Source: Brenneria goodwinii
GTDB taxonomy: Bacteria; Pseudomonadota; Gammaproteobacteria; Enterobacterales; Enterobacteriaceae
Direction: 5' to 3'
Assembly (NCBI RefSeq): GCF_002291445.1
Contig: NZ_CP014137.1
Coordinates: forward strand, 1,674,001-1,738,000
DNA: 64,000 nucleotides
Of the stretch, positions 7,805 to 15,374 are shown one piece after another (position 1 is the first letter of the stretch; the number at the start of each line of letters is the position of its first letter). Both the position numbers and the translations under genes were made by a program. The notes under the pieces are model-generated. The model saw only the letters and a list, made by a program, of their open reading frames with translations. It was not told the origin of the DNA and ran no database searches.

Positions 7805-8776
7805 TTATTTCTCCTTCTGCGTTCGATAACCGTAGGCGCGCGGCCGGGTCCAGCTATCAATCAACGGGGTAATCGCGTTAACCAACAGCACCGCAAAAGC
7901 GACGCCTTCGGGATAGTTGCCGAAACTGCGAATGACCCAGACCAGCAGCCCGGCCAAGGCGCCGTAATAGAGGCGGCCGCGCGGGCTGCCGGGGCCGGTA
8001 ACCGGGTCGGTAATAATGAATACCGCCCCCAGCATTAACCCGCCGGTGGTGAATTGCGCCAACGGCGGTAGTATGGTTTCAGGGGCGATAAGCCATTGCA
8101 GCGTGCCGGGAAGCAGACAGCCGACCAGCATGGCGACCGGCGCATGCCAGCTAAACACCCGCTGTTGCAATAGCCACAGTCCGCCCAACGCCAGCAATAG
8201 CGTGGAGGTTTCGCCAAAACTGCCGTTGTGGGTGCCAATCAGCGCATTCTCCAATGAAAACGGCGCCTGAGCGTGTTCGCGGAACGCGCCGAGCAGCGTG
8301 GCGCTGGTCGTACCGTCGGTACTCAGCGAATACACCATGCCGTTCCAGAACTCGGAGGGAACGACCCAGTGGGTCATTTGCACCGGAAAGGAGATCAGCA
8401 GCACCACGCGCGCCAGCATCGCAGGATTAAACAGGTTCTGACCAAGCCCGCCGTAAATATGCTTACCCAGAAGAATGGCTATGGCGGAACCCAGCGCCCC
8501 CAGCCATAGCGGGGCGTGCGGCGGCAGGCTGAGGGTAAACAGCAGGGCGGTCAGTAATGCGCTGCCGTCGAAAACATGGCCGAGCGACACCGGATTTATG
8601 CGCAGGCAGATGGCTTCGCACAGCAGGGCGGTAACAATGCTGGCGACCATCAACATCAATGCCGGCGCGCCAAACTGTATAATGCCCAGCAGCACGGCGG
8701 GCATCAGCGCCAGATTAACTTTGTACATCAGGTTTTGCGTGCTGAGACCCTGATGAACGTGGGGCGATGTCAGCAT
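7805..8776 (-). CDS. rnfD: RnfD, flavin-carrying membrane subunit
   Basis: 323 residues, highly hydrophobic, of the NqrB/RnfD family. A likely flavinylation site is the DGTTSAT segment near residues 154-160. RnfD moves electrons within the membrane and is linked to ion transport. It overlaps the end of rnfC by seven bases. Confidence 0.94.
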   Translation of the reverse strand: MLTSPHVHQGLSTQNLMYKVNLALMPAVLLGIIQFGAPALMLMVASIVTALLCEAICLRINPVSLGHVFDGSALLTALLFTLSLPPHAPLWLGALGSAIAILLGKHIYGGLGQNLFNPAMLARVVLLISFPVQMTHWVVPSEFWNGMVYSLSTDGTTSATLLGAFREHAQAPFSLENALIGTHNGSFGETSTLLLALGGLWLLQQRVFSWHAPVAMLVGCLLPGTLQWLIAPETILPPLAQFTTGGLMLGAVFIITDPVTGPGSPRGRLYYGALAGLLVWVIRSFGNYPEGVAFAVLLVNAITPLIDSWTRPRAYGYRTQKEK

Positions 8777-10218
8777 GCGGAGCCCTCCATCGGCACATCT
8801 GGCGTGGCGTTGCGGCGACGGGACGGCCGGGCCGCTTTCGCCGCGGCTTTTTCCGCCGCTTCACGAGCCAGACGTTCCTGTCGGCGCAGGCTATTGGCGC
8901 TGGCGCGCTGCATTTTCTGCTGCTGGCGTTGTTCCAACCTTAGCTGTTGTTGTCCCCAGTCGAAGAACTGGGTTAACGGCAATACCGCCGGACAGACCCA
9001 CGCGCAGGAGCCGCAGAGCAGACAGCTGCCCAACCCCAGATCCCGCGCGTTATTCAACGCATCGATTTTCAACTCGGCCAGCATGGCCAGCGGCGGCAAT
9101 CCCATCGGGCAGGCATCCACACAGCGGCCGCAGCGTAAACAGGCGCTGGCGTGCGGCTGGGGAATTTCATCTTCGGTCAGCAGCAGCAGGCCGCTGGTAC
9201 CCTTGGTGATTGGCGCATTGAGATCGGTTGTCGCGCGCCCCATCATCGGACCGCCGAGGATCATGCGGGCCGGCGTGCTCTTCATGCCGCCGCAGGCGGA
9301 GATGATGGCGCTGATGGGCGTACCGATGGGAACCATCAGATTACCGGGGTGCTCAATCGCCCGTCCACTCACGGTAATCACCCGGTGGGTCAGCGGCTGA
9401 CGAAAACGGATGGCATGAAAAATGGCAATGCAGGTGCCGACGTTCTGCACCAGCACGCCCATCTCGGGGGAACGTCTGTTATGTGGAATTTGCTGACCGG
9501 TCACCGCTTCAATCAACTGTTTGGCCGATCCCATCGGATAAAGCGAAGGCAGGGCGACAACGTCGATATCCGCGTCGTCTTGACACAAGCGATCAAGGCG
9601 TTGGAGCGCTTCGCGTTTATTGTCTTCAATACCGATGTAGACATGATGGGCTTTCGTCAGCTGTTGCAAATAACGAATACCGCCAAGCAGAAACTCGGCC
9701 TGCTCCTGCATCATGCGCTCATCGGCGGTGATATAGGGTTCACATTCGCCGCCGTTGATGATGAGATATTTGATTTCATGGCGCATCGCCAGCCGGATTT
9801 TATCCGCCGCCGGAAACATAGCGCCGCCCATCCCCACAATACCGGCCTGTTCAATGAGCGACAGCATCTGTTCTTCGGGGGAATCATCAAGGGGTTGCAA
9901 CGCTACAACCTTCGATGCGGACGGCAAAACCTGCAACTGAATATAGCCGGACTCGCCGCTAACGACGTTGATGACCACGCCATTGGCCGGACTGTGCAGC
10001 GGGGCGGACATCCGCCCGTACGGCTTCGCCAGCCGTTGCCCTGTGGTGACGGTGTCACCCAAGCTAACCTCGGGGATGGCGGGGGCGCCGGTATGCTGGC
10101 GTAACGGCAGCGTCAGCTTATCCGGCAGCGGCAGCGTACGGATCGCCAGATCGCGCGTTAATGATTTGTGGCTATAAGGACGGATGCCGCCATGAGGCGT
10201 GGTGAGGGCTTTAAGCAT
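8770..10218 (-). CDS. rnfC: RnfC, NADH-dehydrogenase-like subunit with two [4Fe-4S] clusters
   Basis: 482 residues. An N-terminal barrel-sandwich region and a Complex-I 51-kDa-like nucleotide/FMN part (GIVGMGGAMFPAADK, INGGECEPYI) are followed by two ferredoxin motifs: C360/363/366/370 and C399/402/405/409. The C-terminal 65 residues are charged Lys/Arg/Ala/Gln helix, short compared with the long repeat tail of enterobacterial RsxC; that fits nif-type RnfC. It is the likely site of electron exchange with NADH. Confidence 0.95.
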   Translation of the reverse strand: MLKALTTPHGGIRPYSHKSLTRDLAIRTLPLPDKLTLPLRQHTGAPAIPEVSLGDTVTTGQRLAKPYGRMSAPLHSPANGVVINVVSGESGYIQLQVLPSASKVVALQPLDDSPEEQMLSLIEQAGIVGMGGAMFPAADKIRLAMRHEIKYLIINGGECEPYITADERMMQEQAEFLLGGIRYLQQLTKAHHVYIGIEDNKREALQRLDRLCQDDADIDVVALPSLYPMGSAKQLIEAVTGQQIPHNRRSPEMGVLVQNVGTCIAIFHAIRFRQPLTHRVITVSGRAIEHPGNLMVPIGTPISAIISACGGMKSTPARMILGGPMMGRATTDLNAPITKGTSGLLLLTEDEIPQPHASACLRCGRCVDACPMGLPPLAMLAELKIDALNNARDLGLGSCLLCGSCAWVCPAVLPLTQFFDWGQQQLRLEQRQQQKMQRASANSLRRQERLAREAAEKAAAKAARPSRRRNATPDVPMEGSAC

Positions 10219-10753
10219 AATCAGGCTCCTGCCGTAACGGTAAAACCGGCTTGGCGACGGCGGGGGTAAGATGAGGATCGGCGTAAAGTTGAATACAGTT
10301 GTTCGGACAGGCGCTCACGCATGAGCCACATCCGGTGCAGTCTTCACTGAGTACCCCATGTAGCTGACGGGTTGCCCCGACGATCGCATCAAAGGCGCAC
10401 TGTTTTGAGCAACGGCCGCAGCCGTCACAGCGTTGCGGGACGATCACCGCCACCATCGGCCCTTGCGTACCGCTATCATCCAGATTGATGCCCATTAAGT
10501 CAGCGATGCGTTGCGCCACCATATTTCCGCCAGGGGAGCAGATGGTGACCGCCGCCTCGCCGCCGGCTATAGCGATAGCCGCCTGACGACAGCCGGGATA
10601 GCCGCATTGCCCGCACTGTCCGCTTGGCAGCAACGCCGCAATGCTATCAATCATCGGATCGCTTTCCACCTTCAGGTAGATCGAGGCATAGCCCAGCAAT
10701 GCGCCGATCATGGCGGAAATCAATGGGATGGCGAGTAAGGTAAGTATCAGCAT
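10211..10753 (-). CDS. rnfB: RnfB, Fe-S electron carrier subunit
   Basis: 180 residues: an N-terminal membrane anchor (1-25), a four-cysteine cluster domain (C47, C50, C55, C72) and two ferredoxin motifs (C109/112/115/119 and C139/142/145/149). In Rnf complexes RnfB is the port to ferredoxin. In this operon the partner is presumably the low-potential carriers that feed nitrogenase. It starts nine bases after the rnfA stop. Confidence 0.95.
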   Translation of the reverse strand: MLILTLLAIPLISAMIGALLGYASIYLKVESDPMIDSIAALLPSGQCGQCGYPGCRQAAIAIAGGEAAVTICSPGGNMVAQRIADLMGINLDDSGTQGPMVAVIVPQRCDGCGRCSKQCAFDAIVGATRQLHGVLSEDCTGCGSCVSACPNNCIQLYADPHLTPAVAKPVLPLRQEPDYA

Positions 10754-10762
10754 CTCCGACCC

Positions 10763-11341
10763 CTACGATGACAAACCGGCAAAACCGGTAAAAGCCAGCG
10801 CCAGGATACTGGCGGTAATGAAATTGAGCGGGGTGCCTTTAAACAGCAGCGGGGGCAATGCGATGGCCTGCCGTTCCCGTAAACCGGCAAAGATAACCAT
10901 CACCAGTGAATAACCCAGCGAGGCGCTAAATCCAAACAACACGCTGTGGGTGAAGCTGAGATGTTCCTGAAGTATCAGCAGCGCGACGCCGAGCACGGCG
11001 CAGTTAGTGGTAATCAGCGGCAGAAAAATCCCCAGCGTGCGATAAAGCGCCGGGCTGTATTTGGCAATCACCATTTCGATAAGCTGAACCAGCGACGCGA
11101 TCACCAAAATGACCGACAGCAGGCGCAGATACTCCAGATCGAGCGGTATCAGGATCCAGGTTTCAACCATCCAGCTCAAGCCGGCGGCCAGGGTAATGAC
11201 CGCGGTGGTGGCGATGGAGATACCGATAGCGGCATGAACCTGATTGGTGACGCCCATAAAGGAACAGAGCCCGAGAAAGCGCGCCAGTACGACATTATTG
11301 ACCAGAATATTGGTCAGCATGATTAACAGTATCTCTTTCAT
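10763..11341 (-). CDS. rnfA: RnfA, membrane subunit of the Rnf complex
   Basis: 192 residues, six hydrophobic segments. The family landmarks VNNVVLARFLGLCSFMGV (cluster-ligand cysteine) and TTNCAVLGVAL are both present. It is the first gene of rnfABCDGEH-nifF; a run of six G just before the ATG supplies the ribosome site, and a sigma-54 promoter lies 32 bases upstream. Confidence 0.95.
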   Translation of the reverse strand: MKEILLIMLTNILVNNVVLARFLGLCSFMGVTNQVHAAIGISIATTAVITLAAGLSWMVETWILIPLDLEYLRLLSVILVIASLVQLIEMVIAKYSPALYRTLGIFLPLITTNCAVLGVALLILQEHLSFTHSVLFGFSASLGYSLVMVIFAGLRERQAIALPPLLFKGTPLNFITASILALAFTGFAGLSS

Positions 11342-11372
11342 TTATCCCCCCGCTCGTAACAACCCAAGGAGT

Positions 11373-11390
11373 ATTGCGAAAGCCATGCCA
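11373..11390 (-). promoter_or_regulatory. sigma-54 promoter of the rnf-nifF operon
   Basis: Read on the reverse strand, TGGCATGGCTTTCGCAAT has GG and GC exactly 12 bases apart, with TGGCA at -24 and TCGCA at -12. Transcription would begin near 11361. The nearest TGT-N10-ACA site is at 11595-11610, about 205 bases upstream, a distance that DNA looping could bridge. Confidence 0.75.
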
Positions 11391-11523
11391 GTTTTTATCG
11401 GTTGATGAACACACAAAGATAATGTAAATATCCACAGCCAAAATGCCGATATTGTGAATATTTATGTCGTAATAGCGGCTAAAACCCATATTGAGATCAA
11501 GGTTTATCGGGTTCTTCATTTAT

Positions 11524-11540
11524 GAGGAATGTATCTTGCA
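11524..11540 (+). promoter_or_regulatory. sigma-54 promoter of the autotransporter gene (duplicate of the nifL promoter)
   Basis: GG at 11526-11527 and GC at 11538-11539 (GGAATGTATCTTGCA) keep the RpoN spacing. The matching element before nifL is GGAACGATTCTTGCA. The predicted start of transcription is near 11551, giving a leader of about 88 bases. The -24 block is poor (GAGGAAT), as expected for an NtrC-type rather than a strong NifA-type promoter. Confidence 0.6.
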
Positions 11541-11594
11541 CTTTTTATATGGATATCGGATGTCGCTTAATGATCGTCCTGCAAACTGACAATT

Positions 11595-11610
11595 TGTCAT
11601 GAAGCCGACA
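11595..11610. promoter_or_regulatory. NifA-type upstream activator site TGT-N10-ACA (copy A)
   Basis: TGT CATGAAGCCG ACA matches the NifA-binding consensus. It lies inside the leader of the autotransporter gene, downstream of that promoter, and about 205 bases upstream of the divergent rnfA promoter. An identical 16-base site sits in the nifL leader. In Klebsiella a NifA site serving nifF is, as I recall, also placed downstream of the nifL start; here the arrangement would serve rnfA-nifF. Confidence 0.6.
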
Positions 11611-11638
11611 GAATAGGTAATGCAACCGGAGGGATTCG

Positions 11639-14600
11639 ATGAGCTTATTCATCACGGATGATGTGCAACCGCATACGTCCAATTTAGGGGAAATCAACCA
11701 AAGCAAGCGGTCCGTGCAGACGCGCCGCTCGGCGCTTTCCATGTCGGTGTTTGCGGCGTTGTTGGGGGCAGGATGGCCGGTCGCCGCATTTCCGGCCACG
11801 TTCGATCGGGTTATCACCGGCGTGCAGGAAGCCGATTCGCAATATGATATCGGCGCCGGCGACGGCGGCGAATGGGTCTATAAATTCCAGGATGGCGATA
11901 CCATCGCCACCGCGACCAACAAAATCGAAGACAGTTACGCGCTCAACATACGGAACGGAAGTTCGCCGGTGATCTTGCAGGCGGGAGACAACGGCGCCGG
12001 CCGGTTAAACATGTCGACCCAGCGCGCGGAGGTAGGAGCCTGGGGCACCGCCATGGCCATCAACGTTGAGCAGGGCAGCCTGACCGTGAACGGCGCGACT
12101 TCGGTCTACGCCCAGTCTGACGACGCGACGCCGTTGAGTTCCTCCATCGGCATCCGCCTCTACCAGAGCACCGCCGTTTTCAACGGCGATACGACGATTC
12201 GCACCTCTACGCCGGGCTATTCGCAGGGGCTGTGGGTGTACCAAAGCGACGTTACGATCAACGGCGACACCGCGATCACCACACAGGCGCGGGGCGAATC
12301 GACGACGGGTATCTACAATTCCGGGGGCGGAAGAAGCAGCATCAGGCTTAATGGAGACGCAAATATTACGGCCTACGGCCTATGGCCCAGCGATAATGTC
12401 CACGGCATCTATAACAATAACGCCAATAGTAAACTCTTCATCAGTGGTTCGCTGGATCTGGCGGCGACCTCCAACGGTTCCACCGTATTCGGCATTCGTA
12501 ACCAGGGGCAGCTCGCAGTGAGAGGCGACGCCACGATCGTCGCCGGGGGACCGCGTTCGGCTTTCGGCATCGCCAATACCTACCGTACCGCACGGATGAG
12601 CTTCGACGGCGATGTCGCCATTTCGGTGACCAACAGCACCGGCTATACCCCGTGGGGACTGCCTTCCGCCATTGAGAATGTCTATGGCCGCGGCGCATCG
12701 ATCAATTTCGCTCAGGGCGTGAACGCGACGATCGCTACGGCGGCTCAGGCTCATGCCGTCCACAATAGCGGTATCATTAATTTCCTCTCCGAACGCGACA
12801 CCGTAATGTTAAGCGCGAGTTCGACCTGTGATGTCTGTCTGGTGTACGGCGTGAGAAACATCGGCGGTTTAATCAATTTTGCCGGCGGGCTGGATGCCGA
12901 TGTTTCCGCGACAGGAGAAGGGGCGGCTTACCTGATCCACAATATCGCGACTGACGGGCAGTCCGGCGAGGTTCGCGTGAATAAGGCGGGCCAAGCGCGG
13001 GTGAGTCTGGACGGCGATATCGTCACCGGCAGCGTGACGAATGGCGACGGAAACACCTTCAACGGCATCACCGACATTACCTTGTCCGGCGCCGACGCTT
13101 ATCTGCGCGGGCGCGTACTCGGTTATCAGGATTCGGATATTTCCGATACGTTGAATTACCACACTGGCGCCACGGCGCTGAATTTCTCCAAAGGCGCGCG
13201 TTGGATACCCACCGCCGGCGGGGATGACGTCAACGATTTCGGCTCCGGCGGCCTGACGCTCGGCGCGGGCGGCATCATCGATATGGCGTCCGGCTGGGGC
13301 GCGTTCTCGCCTGGCTCCGTACCGGCCTACAGATTGCGCACGCTGCAAATCGACAGTTCAACCGGCAACGCGGCGGTGACCATTGAGGACGGCGCCCAAA
13401 TTCTGCTACTCAGCGATATTCGCCACGGACAGGCCGACCAGATCGTCTTTGGCGGCGGGATCGCGCGTTTTGACGCTTCCGGCACGCAACACATTGGCGT
13501 GGTCTACGATCCGGTACTCGACGATACCTCATGGGTTAATGAAGCCACGTTACAAACAGGCAAACAAATTGATGCCGCGGCGGATATTACGGTTATTGAC
13601 GCCAGTCAGGCCGCCGGCGGAACCGCCAGTCTAAATAACGTTGCCGGTCTGGAAGCGGGATGGTCGCAGAATTATGAGAACGATTTGGTGGCGTTCACCT
13701 ATACCCCGACGCTTGAACGCTCGGAGGACGGAAGCCAAGTGCGGCTTACCGGCATCAATATTCATGGCAACGGTTCGGTGACGGCCAGCGCGGCGAACGT
13801 CGGCACTTTGCTCCTTGATAATATTGATGACGCTAGCGTCGAAGCAAGCAACATCGCCATTAATAGTCATAACGCCTACAGGATAGCCGACGACGGGATC
13901 CGCCCGTCCGAAACGGTGTTGACCGCCGCCGACGCCGCCGATAGCCTGCTGGGACTGTGGATACAGTCGTTCGAAGCCGCTCGGCTGTCCGGCGCGCGGG
14001 CATTTGTCGATGCCGACGCCCCGCATATGTGGATCAATGCCGGCGGTAGCCAGCGTAAAGTGGATACCGCGTATGCAAGACATTACCGCCAGGATATCCA
14101 GACCGTGACGCTCGGCGGCGAGCGGAGCATCGACCTGGACACATCGGCATTAATACTGGGCGCGAGCGTCACGCAGGGGCGTTCGACAAGCCGGTATGAA
14201 CAAGGCCGCGGAAACCTTACCTCGCTAGGGGTCAACCTCTATGGCGGCGTCGTCGGCGACCATGGCGGCTATCTGCGGTTCGGCGCGGGTACCACCCGCC
14301 TGCGCAATAACTACCATGCTACCGACAGCCAAAGACGCTACAGCGCCGGCAATTTGCGCACCAATGCCTTCATGACCGCGATCGAAACGGGCTATCCATT
14401 CCCGCTAAGCCCATCGCTGTCCCTGCAACCGCAGGCTTCCATCGCTACCGGCGTGCTGCAAGGCGATCGCCATCAGACGTCGACCGGCGTGTCGATGGAG
14501 ATGAAACGCACGGCGGTGACCCTTGCCAAAGCGGGCGCGACGCTCGTTTACCGCACCCGCGGGAACGCACTGGACCATGAATTCTATCTCCGGGCGCTAC

Positions 14601-14827
14601 GCACCCAGACCTACGGCGGCGATATTAATGTTGTGGCGACCAAGAACGGCGGGCGGATATCGCCTCATTCCGGCCCGTCGCAGCGCAGCGGTCACGAAAT
14701 AACCTTCGGCACATCCATGACGTTTAATAAACCACAGCTCCGCATGTTCATCGAGATAGGCAGGGAACGATCTTCCGGCGTGACCGGAGATTGGACCGGC
14801 ATTGTCGGTGTTCACTACCGCTGGTAG
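11639..14827 (+). CDS. Type V autotransporter in the nif cluster, with nifL-derived N-terminus
   Basis: 1062 residues. A hydrophobic signal core lies late, at about 31-53 (RRSALSMSVFAALLGAGW). A Gly/Ala/Asn/Asp-rich passenger of repeated short beta strands (about 54-780) is typical of a beta-helix. A C-terminal autotransporter barrel of about 270 residues ends in the hydrophobic/aromatic strand VGVHYRW. The first 17 residues resemble the start of NifL (TDDVQ against LDDVQ), because the gene sits behind a duplicate of the nifL start region. An internal GTG (codon 26) or ATG (codon 35) may be the ancestral start. The passenger matches no function I know; adhesion or aggregation is a guess. It is probably expressed with the nif genes. 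Confidence 0.88.
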   Translation: MSLFITDDVQPHTSNLGEINQSKRSVQTRRSALSMSVFAALLGAGWPVAAFPATFDRVITGVQEADSQYDIGAGDGGEWVYKFQDGDTIATATNKIEDSYALNIRNGSSPVILQAGDNGAGRLNMSTQRAEVGAWGTAMAINVEQGSLTVNGATSVYAQSDDATPLSSSIGIRLYQSTAVFNGDTTIRTSTPGYSQGLWVYQSDVTINGDTAITTQARGESTTGIYNSGGGRSSIRLNGDANITAYGLWPSDNVHGIYNNNANSKLFISGSLDLAATSNGSTVFGIRNQGQLAVRGDATIVAGGPRSAFGIANTYRTARMSFDGDVAISVTNSTGYTPWGLPSAIENVYGRGASINFAQGVNATIATAAQAHAVHNSGIINFLSERDTVMLSASSTCDVCLVYGVRNIGGLINFAGGLDADVSATGEGAAYLIHNIATDGQSGEVRVNKAGQARVSLDGDIVTGSVTNGDGNTFNGITDITLSGADAYLRGRVLGYQDSDISDTLNYHTGATALNFSKGARWIPTAGGDDVNDFGSGGLTLGAGGIIDMASGWGAFSPGSVPAYRLRTLQIDSSTGNAAVTIEDGAQILLLSDIRHGQADQIVFGGGIARFDASGTQHIGVVYDPVLDDTSWVNEATLQTGKQIDAAADITVIDASQAAGGTASLNNVAGLEAGWSQNYENDLVAFTYTPTLERSEDGSQVRLTGINIHGNGSVTASAANVGTLLLDNIDDASVEASNIAINSHNAYRIADDGIRPSETVLTAADAADSLLGLWIQSFEAARLSGARAFVDADAPHMWINAGGSQRKVDTAYARHYRQDIQTVTLGGERSIDLDTSALILGASVTQGRSTSRYEQGRGNLTSLGVNLYGGVVGDHGGYLRFGAGTTRLRNNYHATDSQRRYSAGNLRTNAFMTAIETGYPFPLSPSLSLQPQASIATGVLQGDRHQTSTGVSMEMKRTAVTLAKAGATLVYRTRGNALDHEFYLRALRTQTYGGDINVVATKNGGRISPHSGPSQRSGHEITFGTSMTFNKPQLRMFIEIGRERSSGVTGDWTGIVGVHYRW

Positions 14828-14847
14828 CGTTTCGAATCGAGAGTAAT

Positions 14848-14871
14848 GGTCCCGGCTCAGCATGCGGGACC
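14848..14871. terminator. Inverted repeat after the autotransporter gene
   Basis: GGTCCCG (14848-14854) pairs with CGGGACC (14865-14871) around a ten-base loop, 20 bases after the stop codon. No T tract follows, so termination would be weak or need other factors. Confidence 0.4.
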
Positions 14872-14895
14872 ACAATAAATAGCATTTCCGAGGTC

Positions 14896-15056
14896 AATGA
14901 CTAACCTTACCAACCCCGTCATTCCCGCGTAGGCGGGAATCAGCCAATGGCTGTTTACGGTTTCATCGGGAGATTCCCGCCTACTACTGCGGGAATGACA
15001 ACTGTGGGGCTGCGAAGGATGACAGGGATACATCAGCAGCTTTGTCAGCAGTCTGA
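14896..15056. repeat. 161-bp hairpin-rich intergenic repeat, copy 1
   Basis: About 90% identical by eye to 40670-40829. The core is two opposed copies of CATTCCCGC(GTAGGCGGGAAT): the left arm, ATTCCCGCGTAGGCGGGAAT, is itself a hairpin, and the right arm is GATTCCCGCCTACTACTGCGGGAATGAC. The tail TTTGTCAGCAGTCTGA is also shared. It carries no reading frame, and looks like a REP/MITE-type element. It lies between the autotransporter gene and the nifL promoter. Confidence 0.8.
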
Positions 15057-15258
15057 TTTCCGCTTTTCCCCCGTGCCAGACTCCCGTCCCGCCCGCTTTT
15101 TAGGTCAATAAATGTTCAATTAGAGTGCAGGGATCTGCGCCAAAAATGAGCAGATGGATAAACGTTCATGATGTGATGGCGTTCACAGACAAAGAGAAAT
15201 CCACCGAACGGGGGCAAAACCCTTATTGAGATCAATGTTTCCGCGTTTTTTCTTTCAG

Positions 15259-15275
15259 AAGGAACGATTCTTGCA
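15259..15275 (+). promoter_or_regulatory. sigma-54 promoter of nifLA
   Basis: GG at 15261-15262 and GC at 15273-15274 (GGAACGATTCTTGCA) have RpoN spacing; TTGCA is a good -12. Transcription would begin near 15286. In Klebsiella this promoter is activated by phosphorylated NtrC under nitrogen limitation; I did not find a clear NtrC site upstream. Confidence 0.65.
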
Positions 15276-15328
15276 GTTTTCTTATGGTTATTTCGTGTCG
15301 TTCGCTAGCTGTCCCGCAATCTGACGAT

Positions 15329-15344
15329 TGTCATGAAGCCGACA
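15329..15344. promoter_or_regulatory. NifA-type site TGT-N10-ACA in the nifL leader (copy B)
   Basis: TGT CATGAAGCCG ACA, identical to 11595-11610, about 43 bases downstream of the predicted nifL transcription start. Bound NifA here could repress or modulate nifLA. An ATG inside it (15333) is in frame with nifL but lacks a ribosome site. Confidence 0.55.
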
Positions 15345-15374
15345 GAATCCGCCATGCAAACCGGAGGGGCCCGG

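Larger units (their letters stand above)
11478..11694 (+). repeat. Copy A of a duplicated nifL promoter/leader/start region
   Basis: This stretch aligns with 15214-15434 in front of nifL. Shared blocks in the same order are AAAACCC-TATTGAGATCAA, a GG-N10-GC sigma-54 element, TTGTCATGAAGCCGACAGAA, ATGCAACCGGAGGG, and the first codons, including GATGATGTGCA against GACGATGTGCA. Similarity covers promoter, leader, ribosome site and about the first 17 codons, then stops. Confidence 0.8.

Noticed and set aside
14896..15056. CRISPR repeat or IS remnant reading of the hairpin element
   Set aside because: Only one unit per locus, no spacers, no transposase frame; it fits a REP/MITE-type repeat.
15101..15175. 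Possible NtrC site GTGCAGGGATCTGCGC upstream of nifL
   Set aside because: The half-sites point the wrong way for the TGCAC-N7-GTGCA consensus, and there is no counterpart in the duplicate.
15333..15374. In-frame ATG 42 bases upstream of the called nifL start
   Set aside because: It lies in the conserved TGT-N10-ACA site, has no ribosome site, and the family similarity starts after the GGAGGGG-preceded ATG.
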